A DNA stretch of 13,459 nucleotides from M3007 sp964630705 (GTDB lineage: Bacteria > Bacteroidota > Bacteroidia > Chitinophagales > Saprospiraceae): the NCBI GenBank assembly GCA_964630705.1, contig CAZVZH010000119.1, positions 1 to 13,459 on the forward strand, in the 5' to 3' direction. The position numbers and the translations under genes were made by a program. This document shows positions 1-7,610 of this stretch, in pieces. Position 1 is the stretch's first letter. Each line of letters starts with the position of its first letter. The notes beneath the pieces were generated by a model. The model had not been told where the DNA came from. It made no database searches and saw nothing but the letters and a program-made list of their open reading frames with translations.

Positions 1-46
1 TGAAAAAGTAACCAAAACCTGAGCGCTGCCATAGTTGGAAATATTG

Positions 47-77
47 AAAAGGGATGCCTGTGGACACAGACATCCCT
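47..77 (-). terminator. Intrinsic terminator of the metalloprotease gene
   Basis: An imperfect inverted repeat pairs 50-56 with 71-77 (AGGGATG/CATCCCT). After one C/A mismatch (57/70), 58-61 pairs with 66-69 (CTGT/ACAG) around a GGAC loop. Read on the minus strand the hairpin is followed by TTTTCAATATTT, a T-rich tail; the plus-strand side has none. It lies 16 bp past the stop codon of the leftward gene, so it most likely ends that transcript. Confidence 0.65.
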
Positions 78-92
78 CTGACATAGAAAAAT

Positions 93-3000
93 TTAGTGCG
101 AAATAACGATTTTGGCTTGGCCTGATATGTCGTTATAAAACCAATGAATCAGGTATAAACCTGCACGTAGGTCTTGAACGGGAATAGCCAGTTGGCTGTT
201 GGAATCCGGCAAAGCCATCTCTTTTTGTAAACTACCATGCAGGTTGTATATCCGGAGCCAACCGTTTTGCGTCTCAGCCGGGAGTTCCACCAGGAGCAGG
301 TCGTCGGCTGGATTGGGGTAAATTTTCAGATTTTCTGCTTTTTTGAACGGAGCTGTAGCGGTAGTTTCCGTTGGGCGGCTCTGCTCCCCGGAGCAATCCG
401 GCCGCTGCTCGATGCCATTGCGCCACAAGATCGCCGCTGAAAGAAACCCTGGGGCGTCGCAATCTGCAGCCCATATTTTTAACGGACTTATGATGGATTC
501 GGGAAGATTTCCCAATGAGCCGCCCGACTGGAGGTGCAAGCGGAGCGCGGCGTAAACTTCGCCCAGCTTGTCGAATTCATCCTCCTGGCTTTCTTGCAAC
601 GCGTATTTGTTGGGAATCTGACTCCACAGCGTGTCAAAAGCCCCGAAGGCGCCGGTGTAAAAATAGTGGCTGGCTAACCGTAAATCGGTAGCGTAGGTCC
701 CGATCAAACCGAGCCAATGAACAATGGAATCCACTTCAATGCCCAGGGTATCGAGGTTGTATTGCATCAATACCCGGCTGCCGTCTTCGTTCATAGCCAG
801 GCGCAGGCGCCGGATCGCGTCCAATTCCGCCGCGTATTCCGCTGAATCTGTGATGCCGGGCAAGCCATCCAATTTGTCCAGCCATTGCCCGCGGTTTTGG
901 TAAAAATCCGACTTCCATTCTTCTACTTCCGTGGGCGGGCAGGGGAAGCAGGGGGGAGCTGTGGCGGAACAACTGTCGGGTTGGTTAACCTCTTTTCTGT
1001 TAAAACCACCAACAATACACACGGTTGTATCAGGGGAACCTCCAGGCATACCCGGGTCCTGGGAACTATCCAATTCATAGAAATAATAATCAATTTCCGT
1101 CCCCTGGTTTTCTATGGTACAAAAAAAGCTTGGATCGCCGGAAAATGTGTTGCCGGTAGGCAAAGGAACCTGAGTTAAAGGGTTTTCTTGCCCTTGTATT
1201 TTCCTAATGCTGCCGCTCGTCGTAATCAGAAAATCCGGCCCGGGAGCGTAGTTATGGTTGGTGTTGCAAAGGTACAACAGGCCGTCTACATCAGAACCAT
1301 TCATGCCAGCGGCCCGGTTACCGACAGTCATTTCCATATAATCATTTTTAAAAATAGTGCTGTTTAACCCGTCTCCCAAGGCCTCGCAATCGGTGCCGAT
1401 CAATATCTCCGGTTGCATGACCGGGCCGTCATAAACAAAGGAATTTTCCTGAAACGTGAAACCTGTCGTAGTACCGCCAATCTCCACGCCTTTTACTTCC
1501 ACCGGCAGGGAGGGACAGAAATCAGGTTTTCTGACCCGGAATTGGTTGTTGAAAATAGAAAAACTGCTGGACATGGTCAACTCGGCGCCTTTGTAACACC
1601 CCTGAAAAAAACTGTTCAAAACCGACAGGGAACCGTTCGAATCCGTCAATTTATCGGCCTTGATGCCGATATACAAGTTTTTAAAGAAACAGAAGGTAGA
1701 AGCCCGGAATCCGGCGTTTTTCGAATCGATACCGATGGCCCTCGAGGTAGGGCCGGGACATTGCGTGCGTAAATCCCAAAAACGCCCCAAGGTTATTTTC
1801 AGCCCTTTGATCGCATCAAGTTCTAAAAAAGTTGGGCGCTTGGCCCCGCCTCTGTAATTATCTGTCACAGAAAAAATAGGCCCGGAAAACGTACTGCGGT
1901 TTTGGAAGGCGTACTGCTCAAATCGAACGCCGATGGTATTGTCCTTGAGTTGGGAGTTGGTCCGAAGGGTAACAATCCCTCCGCCTGAACCCGGATCAGT
2001 ACCTCGTACGTCGATCGCGCACCGCGCATGTTCAATCAGGCCTGTACTTTCCACTACTACCCAGCCTTGTTCGGCAGGGTCCTGGTCGGGGTCAAAGGCG
2101 TCGCCTTCCACCTGGATACCTTCCCACATTTGCCCGCATGCGCCGGTAATGGAGGACTCCACCCGAAGTTTAGCTCCTTTTTTGACCAGTATCGTTGCGC
2201 CGGGAAGCATTTGCATAGGCGTGCTGATGACTAATTCACCTGAGGCCACCACGATATTGCCAGACACCGACGCCGGAGTAGCAGCAGGGTAGCTTAGCGG
2301 CTGTACTTGCATGTTTTGCAGTAGAGGCGCGAGAGCCAGGTAAGCCCACATTCTTTGAACCTGGCCTTCCGTAAAAATATCCCGGCAGGTAGGCGGTACG
2401 GAATAAGACATGACATTCCTGAAAACCTCCGGAGGAAGCCCGACCGGGTTTACGGAGCTTGAACAGTCGGCACTCACCGTGATATCCTTGGGGGAAATGG
2501 GCGTATCGCATACGTAATCGCCGCAGCAATAGCAGTCGGGTTCGCCTCCAGGAGTGCAGACCCCGCCAGTCTCCAGGCACCCGCCTTGACCTGGCCCGGT
2601 AAAAATGTGCGAAAGTCCCAGGCAATGTCCGACTTCGTGAACGATCACTTCGGAATGGCCGGCAGGCAATCCGGGGTAGGTGCCTGAAACCTGAAGAAAG
2701 TTATTGGGGATACCCAAAACGGCATGACCTTCTGCCATTCCCGTTCCCCCAACATCAAATATATCCAGGGCGTCTGCGTGTAAATTACTGGGGAAAAACA
2801 TGGACGACGTAGTTGTAATTACTTGAAAGGGCGCCGGGCAAGGCTCCGTCTGGCCGATAAAATAAATCTGGTAGGGATTGAAAGATGAATTCAACTTGGC
2901 CAGAATTCCCGCCGTTCTGGCGGGTAGGTCTACGCCCTGGGTCCATTGATCGTTCGGATCTTGTACGTAGTTGACAAACACCCGGATGTGGTACGGCCCT

Positions 3001-3167
3001 TCGAATTCGGTGTGCGGGCCTTGGATTTGGTAGATTGGCGCTTGGGCTATTAGCAAGCGACTAACACTCAACAGCAAAACAATAAGGAGATGGGAGATGG
3101 GAGATGGGAGATGGGAGATGGGAGATGGGTCATTTTGCTCTCGTTTTTGGAATGATCGTTTAAGCAA
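93..3167 (-). CDS. Secreted M43-type zinc metalloprotease with beta-helix-like region and T9SS sorting domain
   Basis: This is a predicted extracellular zinc peptidase of 1024 residues, numbered from the TTG at 3167-3165. A hydrophobic signal segment (about 26-42, ending ...LLIAQ) is followed by a catalytic domain with the metzincin zinc motif HEVGHCLGLSH at 177-187, a DTP motif at 221-223, the Met-turn NVMSYS at 251-256 and FTEGQVQRM at 265-273. This is the M43 (pappalysin-like) pattern, with all three His and the catalytic Glu present. Residues about 300-700 are Gly/Asn/Ser/Thr-rich, with 'MWEGIQVEG'-like strands that suggest a right-handed beta-helix. About 740-930 is mixed and of unknown function. 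Residues 946-1024 form a T9SS type A tail (IYPNPADD at 949; ends GQAKIVISH), so export through type IX secretion is expected. The substrate is unknown. The start is problematic: residues about 13-27 are encoded by a 7-bp repeat, no in-frame ATG exists near the N-terminus, and an ATG at 3133 lies in another frame. The gene diverges from the HYR protein gene. Confidence 0.85.
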   Translation of the reverse strand: MLKRSFQKREQNDPSPISHLPSPISHLLIVLLLSVSRLLIAQAPIYQIQGPHTEFEGPYHIRVFVNYVQDPNDQWTQGVDLPARTAGILAKLNSSFNPYQIYFIGQTEPCPAPFQVITTTSSMFFPSNLHADALDIFDVGGTGMAEGHAVLGIPNNFLQVSGTYPGLPAGHSEVIVHEVGHCLGLSHIFTGPGQGGCLETGGVCTPGGEPDCYCCGDYVCDTPISPKDITVSADCSSSVNPVGLPPEVFRNVMSYSVPPTCRDIFTEGQVQRMWAYLALAPLLQNMQVQPLSYPAATPASVSGNIVVASGELVISTPMQMLPGATILVKKGAKLRVESSITGACGQMWEGIQVEGDAFDPDQDPAEQGWVVVESTGLIEHARCAIDVRGTDPGSGGGIVTLRTNSQLKDNTIGVRFEQYAFQNRSTFSGPIFSVTDNYRGGAKRPTFLELDAIKGLKITLGRFWDLRTQCPGPTSRAIGIDSKNAGFRASTFCFFKNLYIGIKADKLTDSNGSLSVLNSFFQGCYKGAELTMSSSFSIFNNQFRVRKPDFCPSLPVEVKGVEIGGTTTGFTFQENSFVYDGPVMQPEILIGTDCEALGDGLNSTIFKNDYMEMTVGNRAAGMNGSDVDGLLYLCNTNHNYAPGPDFLITTSGSIRKIQGQENPLTQVPLPTGNTFSGDPSFFCTIENQGTEIDYYFYELDSSQDPGMPGGSPDTTVCIVGGFNRKEVNQPDSCSATAPPCFPCPPTEVEEWKSDFYQNRGQWLDKLDGLPGITDSAEYAAELDAIRRLRLAMNEDGSRVLMQYNLDTLGIEVDSIVHWLGLIGTYATDLRLASHYFYTGAFGAFDTLWSQIPNKYALQESQEDEFDKLGEVYAALRLHLQSGGSLGNLPESIISPLKIWAADCDAPGFLSAAILWRNGIEQRPDCSGEQSRPTETTATAPFKKAENLKIYPNPADDLLLVELPAETQNGWLRIYNLHGSLQKEMALPDSNSQLAIPVQDLRAGLYLIHWFYNDISGQAKIVISH
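3086..3129. repeat. Heptanucleotide tandem repeat (GGAGATG, 6.3 copies) in the start region of the metalloprotease gene
   Basis: Six perfect GGAGATG units (3086-3127) are followed by a 2-bp partial unit; the minus-strand unit is CATCTCC. The array lies inside the 5' end of the leftward metalloprotease gene and encodes the PSPISHL-type repeat just before the hydrophobic signal-peptide core. Seven is not a multiple of three, so gain or loss of one unit shifts the reading frame. Such perfect arrays are prone to slipped-strand mispairing. Confidence 0.95.
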
Positions 3168-3172
3168 AAATA
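3165..3172 (-). promoter_or_regulatory. Candidate TAnnTTTG (-7) promoter element of the metalloprotease gene
   Basis: The minus strand reads TATTTTTG, a full match to the Bacteroidota -7 consensus TAnnTTTG. It lies about 32 bp before the out-of-frame ATG at 3133-3131, a spacing compatible with a short leader. Its last three bases are the TTG that opens the long reading frame, so if this promoter is used that TTG would not be transcribed. I see no convincing TTTG -33 box at 17-23 bp upstream. Confidence 0.4.
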
Positions 3173-3178
3173 CAAATT

Positions 3179-3188
3179 GAGCCGGCTC
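3179..3188. promoter_or_regulatory. Perfect 10-bp palindrome in the divergent intergenic region
   Basis: GAGCCGGCTC is fully self-complementary. It sits just upstream of the candidate -7 element of the leftward gene and about 80 bp before the ATG of the rightward gene. Its position would suit a dimeric regulator acting on one or both divergent genes. No regulator family is recognised, and a short GC palindrome can arise by chance. Confidence 0.25.
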
Positions 3189-3266
3189 GGAGTAGTTCCT
3201 TAGGGAAGTTATTTGTGGCTAATTTTTACACCTTGGAACGGGAAAAAAAATTGGTGCAGTTTTAGC

Positions 3267-6200
3267 ATGAAACATACGGACCAATCCGCCATTCCTATGT
3301 ACCGATTTTTTACGCTCTTTTTAATTTGTATTGTTTGGAGCAGTTGGTCGGCCGAGCCCCGGTTTTTCTCAACGCTGCCGAACCGTTTGCTGAACGATAC
3401 CATCCCGCCCGTCATCACCTGTCCGCCCAATGATACGATTGCGTTGGCGCAGGGCCTTTGTGACACCGTTTACCAATACGCCGTAACCGCTTTTGACAGT
3501 TTGACGCCGATCGACCCGCTTCAGTTGGCGGGGCTGGCATCGGGCGATACTTTTCCGCTGGGGGCGACGGTGAATACCTTTTTTGCGGCCGATTCGTCCG
3601 GCAATTCTTCCACCTGTTCGTTTTCCGTGGTGGTGCATCCGGCGACGCTCGAGCTGCACTGCCGGGATACCATCCAGGTTTTTCTGGGCGTGGATTGCTG
3701 GGTGACGCCGGAGGTGTTGGACCTGGTGGAGCCGCCCTACGGTTGCCTCGACAATGTTTTTTTGGAAGCTGACCAGGAACCGCCCCTGGGCAACGGACCC
3801 TGGACGGCCCCATTTTTCGACAGCGCCGACCGGGGGAAATTTTTAGGCTTGCGCGCCACCGACCCGGCGACCGGGACGAAATGTTTCGGTTTTGTGCAAG
3901 TGCTCGACAGCTTGCCGCCGGTGCTGGACTGCCCCGAAATTTTACTGCCTTGCGTGGTGCCGACGGCCCACTTGGCGCCCGATTTTTTACGCGACAGCCT
4001 GGGCCTGCCGGAAGGCCGGCCCCTGGTCACGGAAAACTGTCCGGGCAACCTGGCCCTGGCGCACATCGACGTGAACCAGGATGTGCCCTGCGACACGCCA
4101 GGGCTGGTTACCAACATGGTCATGCGCTTTTGGACGGCAGTGGACGCCTCCAACCGGGTGGGCACCTGCGTGCAAACGATCAAACGCCTGCGCAGCCTCG
4201 ACGATGTTCGGATTCCGGACGACACCGCCATTTCCTGTTCACAGGACACCATTCCGGTCGTAACCGGGACGCCGTACGTAGCGTTTGGCGGCCGCCGCTA
4301 CAACCTGTTCGACGCGCCTTTTTGCGAATTTGGAGCCAGTTACACCGACTCGCTGGAGTACCGCTGCGGCGGCAGCCGGCGCTTGCACCGGCTCTGGACG
4401 ATTCGCGACGGCTGTTTGCCCGACAGTTTGGACAATACGATCGAAGGCTGGCAGCGCATCGACCTCGAGGATGCTCAGGAACCCGTTTTGCTCTGCCCTT
4501 CAGATACGGTGATCCAGCAGGCAGCGGCCGACTGCAAAGCCACGATCGATCTGGTCGACCTCGTGGTGCGCGACGCTTGTTCGCAGCTGACTGACGTGCG
4601 CGCGTTTTGGACGCTCGACGGCGTCGCCGACAGCCTGGTGGCGGTGCTGACCGATTTTCCGGGCAACGATCCGCTCGATTTTACCGACACGCTGGCCGTT
4701 TTCGATACGATCCCGAACTTTCCGGTAGGAGTGACTAATGTGGTTTTTTACGCTACCGACGCCTGCGGCAACCGGGGCTCCTGCGAAATCGCCCTGGCGC
4801 TTTGGGACAGCCTGCCGCCTACGGCTCAATGCGACTCCCTGCTTACGGCTTTTCTCGACGATCAGGGGCAGGCCAGTCTGCCGGCCGGATTGGCCGATAA
4901 TGGCTCCGCAGACGCCTGTGGAGCAGTGTTTTTTAAAATCCGCCGCGCGCAAATGGGCGCCTGCGACACCTTGAATCAGTTGTTTCAGGACCAGGTCGAA
5001 TTCTGTTGCGCCGACCTGAACGATACTGTGGCGCTGGTGCTGCGCGTGTACGACGTGCCCCTGCCCGCCGGGCCTGTGTCTGATACTCTGGCGGCCGGGC
5101 AATACAGCGAATGCACCACCCCGGTGCTGGTGCTCGACACCAATGGCCCGCAGTGTCAGGCGCCCGACAGCGTGTTTGTTTTATGCGAAAATTTCGACAG
5201 CACCTTGGCCAGTTACGGCGCGGCGTTGCCGACATGCAGCGTGGATTCGGTGGCGGTTATCCTGGACTTCCAGTTGTTCGATACGGTGTGCCGTCAAGGA
5301 TTGATCACCCGGACATTTCAGGTGTTCGACGCGACCGGAAATAGCGGCCAATGCCGGCAAAAAATTGTGGTAGAAAACCGGCAACACTACTACCTGCAAT
5401 TGCCCGACGATCTGGTCATCACCATGTGCGATACAGCCGGGCATTACGGGACGCCGGAGTTTTTCGGCGCCGGTTGCGAGCGTTTGGAACTCAGCTATGC
5501 CGACACCATCGTCCAATTTGTGCCCGACGCCTGTTTCCGGATCGAACGCACCTGGACGATCGTCAACAACTGCACGTACGACCCCGCAAAACCGCTGACC
5601 CTGGTGCCCAATCCGGAACCGAACATGCTTTCTGTGCATCCCGAAAATCTGCCCGGCCCGATCGTGTCGGCGGATACAGCGAGCGGTTTGTGGGCGCCGT
5701 CGCAGGTGAAAATAAATAGCGCCGATCCGAATCCCACCAACTACAGTACTTTTTGGTCGGCAAATGCCAATGGCTACCGGTATAAACAAATCATCAAAGT
5801 GATCGACATTGAGCAACCCGAGTTTGTCAATTGTCCGGCCGATGGGCCTACATTTTCCGACCTGAGCGATAACGACTTTTTCTTGTGGAACGCGAATTTT
5901 ACCACTACGTCCGGCAATCCCGATGAAGACCTTTGCGAGGGCGCCGTCGACCTCAGCATTTCGTTTACGGATGCTTGTTTCGGCCATGAAGTGGGCGTGG
6001 ATTTTATCCTGTTTCTTGATTTGAACGGCGACAACGATCCGGAAACAGCCGTGAGCAGCAGCGAGCTGCCGACCCCCGGGAGCGTGCAATTCAACAACGT
6101 GAATGCGCCGAACTATTCCGGCGGTTTTACCCGCTTGTACGACCTTCGACCGGTTGTGCCGGGCAATAAATACCAATTCGGCGTGGAGCAAACGGTTGCC

Positions 6201-7607
6201 GGCAAAATCCGGAAGGCCCGGCTGGTTTGGCACACGACCGCCGCGCCCAACACATATTTCCTGCCACAATTGCCGCTGGGCAATCATGCTATCCGCTGGA
6301 CGGTGTACGACGGCTGCGGCAATGAAAACACCTGCGAATACAGCTTCCGGGTGGAAGACCCAGACGGCACCTGCACGCCCAGCGAGGTAGTGATCGGCGG
6401 TAAAATCCGGACGGAAATCGGGAAAAGCGTGGTGGATGTGGCGGTGCAGATCGACGGTACCCACCCGGCATTGCCGGCTTTCAGTTTGTTTGACCTGACC
6501 GACAGTCAGGGCGCTTACAGTTTCAGCGTGCCGACCAGTTCGTCGTATTCCGTCACGCCGTTTCGCAACAGCGACCCCTTGAATGGGGTGTCGACCTTCG
6601 ACTTGTTGCTCATCAACAAGCATGTACTCGGGCTTACGCCGCTGGCGTCGCCCTACAAAATCATTGCCGCCGACGCCAATAAATCCAACACCGTGACCAC
6701 GTTCGACATCGTGGAGTTGCGCAAGTTGGTTCTGGGTTTGTACCAGGAGTTGCCGGCAAACGCTGCCTGGCGCTTCGTGCCCGTAGGCTTTGCCTTTGCC
6801 AATCCGGACAATCCATTCCAAGGCGGTTTTCCGGAAAGTCAAACGATGGTCAACCTCCAGCAAAACAACCTGCCGGTACACGATTTTATCGGCATAAAAG
6901 TCGGCGACGTCAACGACAACGTTGTCCCGGGCGTCCAATCGCCGGGCCTGGACGATCGCGGCGGGCCACCGCAGTATTTCGATCTTGCGGATCAGGAACT
7001 GCGGGCTGGAAGCATCTGCGAATTGGAACTGAAGAGCGCCGAACCGTTGGCCGGTTTTCAGTTTACCTTAAACTACGACGGGCTGGAGTTGCTGGACGTG
7101 GTGCCGGGCGCCGGGCTGACCGCCGAGCATTTCGCTGTTTTTCCAGAAAATCAAACGCTCACCGCCAGTTGGGATGGCGCGGGTCAGCCGTCTTTTCAAT
7201 TGAAATTCAAAGTTTTGCGATCTGGTCGACTGAGTGAATTCCTGCAACTATCCAACCGGATTGCCCGCAGCGAAGCCTACACCCCGGGGCTGGAAACGGC
7301 TGCGTTGGCTTTGCGATTCGACGGAGGGCCGGCCTTGTTGCCAGGTGCAGAACTGTATCAAAACCGTCCGAACCCGTTCGGCGAGCGCACTGAAATCGGC
7401 TTTTACTTGCCGACGGCCCAAACGGCGACTTTGCGTGTGTGGGACGCTGCTGGCCGCCTGGTCTGGGAGCAGCCGCAGTGGTACCCGGCCGGTTTTCATT
7501 CGGTAGCGTTGCAGCGCCGCGACCTGGGGGCGGCGGCGTCCGGCTTTTTGTTTTACGAACTGACAACGGAGACTGGCAGTTTGGTCCGGAAAATGGTGGG
7601 GTATTGA
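3267..7607 (+). CDS. Large secreted HYR/Ig-like protein with dockerin-like, cohesin-like and T9SS domains
   Basis: This is a predicted cell-surface or secreted protein of 1446 residues, probably structural or adhesive; no catalytic motif is seen. I use the ATG at 3267. A second ATG at 3297 opens directly onto the signal peptide (MYRFFTLFLICIVWSSWSA) and is equally possible. The frame also extends upstream to a TTG at 3213. Residues 47-125 form a clear HYR domain (PPVITCP... FPLGATVNTFFAADSSGNSSTC). Related 'PP..xCP' and 'ATDACGN..SCE' modules recur at about 404-516 and 849-1037, with more diverged ones between. Residues 1106-1123 (NGVSTFDLLLINKHVLGL) and 1136-1159 (DANKSNTVTTFDIVELRKLVLGL) are paired dockerin-type repeats with Asp/Asn calcium ligands, followed by FIGIKVGDVND. 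About 1237-1353 resembles a cohesin fold (AGFQFTLNYDGLELLDVVPG). Residues 1360-1446 are a T9SS type A tail (YQNRPNPF; ends LVRKMVGY). Many Cys residues suggest disulfides. The ligand is unknown. Confidence 0.88.
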   Translation: MKHTDQSAIPMYRFFTLFLICIVWSSWSAEPRFFSTLPNRLLNDTIPPVITCPPNDTIALAQGLCDTVYQYAVTAFDSLTPIDPLQLAGLASGDTFPLGATVNTFFAADSSGNSSTCSFSVVVHPATLELHCRDTIQVFLGVDCWVTPEVLDLVEPPYGCLDNVFLEADQEPPLGNGPWTAPFFDSADRGKFLGLRATDPATGTKCFGFVQVLDSLPPVLDCPEILLPCVVPTAHLAPDFLRDSLGLPEGRPLVTENCPGNLALAHIDVNQDVPCDTPGLVTNMVMRFWTAVDASNRVGTCVQTIKRLRSLDDVRIPDDTAISCSQDTIPVVTGTPYVAFGGRRYNLFDAPFCEFGASYTDSLEYRCGGSRRLHRLWTIRDGCLPDSLDNTIEGWQRIDLEDAQEPVLLCPSDTVIQQAAADCKATIDLVDLVVRDACSQLTDVRAFWTLDGVADSLVAVLTDFPGNDPLDFTDTLAVFDTIPNFPVGVTNVVFYATDACGNRGSCEIALALWDSLPPTAQCDSLLTAFLDDQGQASLPAGLADNGSADACGAVFFKIRRAQMGACDTLNQLFQDQVEFCCADLNDTVALVLRVYDVPLPAGPVSDTLAAGQYSECTTPVLVLDTNGPQCQAPDSVFVLCENFDSTLASYGAALPTCSVDSVAVILDFQLFDTVCRQGLITRTFQVFDATGNSGQCRQKIVVENRQHYYLQLPDDLVITMCDTAGHYGTPEFFGAGCERLELSYADTIVQFVPDACFRIERTWTIVNNCTYDPAKPLTLVPNPEPNMLSVHPENLPGPIVSADTASGLWAPSQVKINSADPNPTNYSTFWSANANGYRYKQIIKVIDIEQPEFVNCPADGPTFSDLSDNDFFLWNANFTTTSGNPDEDLCEGAVDLSISFTDACFGHEVGVDFILFLDLNGDNDPETAVSSSELPTPGSVQFNNVNAPNYSGGFTRLYDLRPVVPGNKYQFGVEQTVAGKIRKARLVWHTTAAPNTYFLPQLPLGNHAIRWTVYDGCGNENTCEYSFRVEDPDGTCTPSEVVIGGKIRTEIGKSVVDVAVQIDGTHPALPAFSLFDLTDSQGAYSFSVPTSSSYSVTPFRNSDPLNGVSTFDLLLINKHVLGLTPLASPYKIIAADANKSNTVTTFDIVELRKLVLGLYQELPANAAWRFVPVGFAFANPDNPFQGGFPESQTMVNLQQNNLPVHDFIGIKVGDVNDNVVPGVQSPGLDDRGGPPQYFDLADQELRAGSICELELKSAEPLAGFQFTLNYDGLELLDVVPGAGLTAEHFAVFPENQTLTASWDGAGQPSFQLKFKVLRSGRLSEFLQLSNRIARSEAYTPGLETAALALRFDGGPALLPGAELYQNRPNPFGERTEIGFYLPTAQTATLRVWDAAGRLVWEQPQWYPAGFHSVALQRRDLGAAASGFLFYELTTETGSLVRKMVGY

Positions 7608-7610
7608 TGT

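Noticed and set aside
3086..3129. Possible CRISPR array
   Set aside because: The units are 7 bp and contiguous with no spacers, so this is a simple tandem repeat.
5181..6938. 585-residue minus-strand open frame inside the HYR protein gene
   Set aside because: It is wholly antisense to a gene with clear HYR, dockerin-like and T9SS domains, shows no recognisable domain and has shadow-like composition. It reflects high GC and scarce stops in that frame.
6582..7330. Cellulosome component
   Set aside because: The dockerin-like and cohesin-like modules alone do not indicate a cellulosome. There is no catalytic glycosidase or carbohydrate-binding domain, and T9SS cargo of Saprospiria commonly carries such modules.
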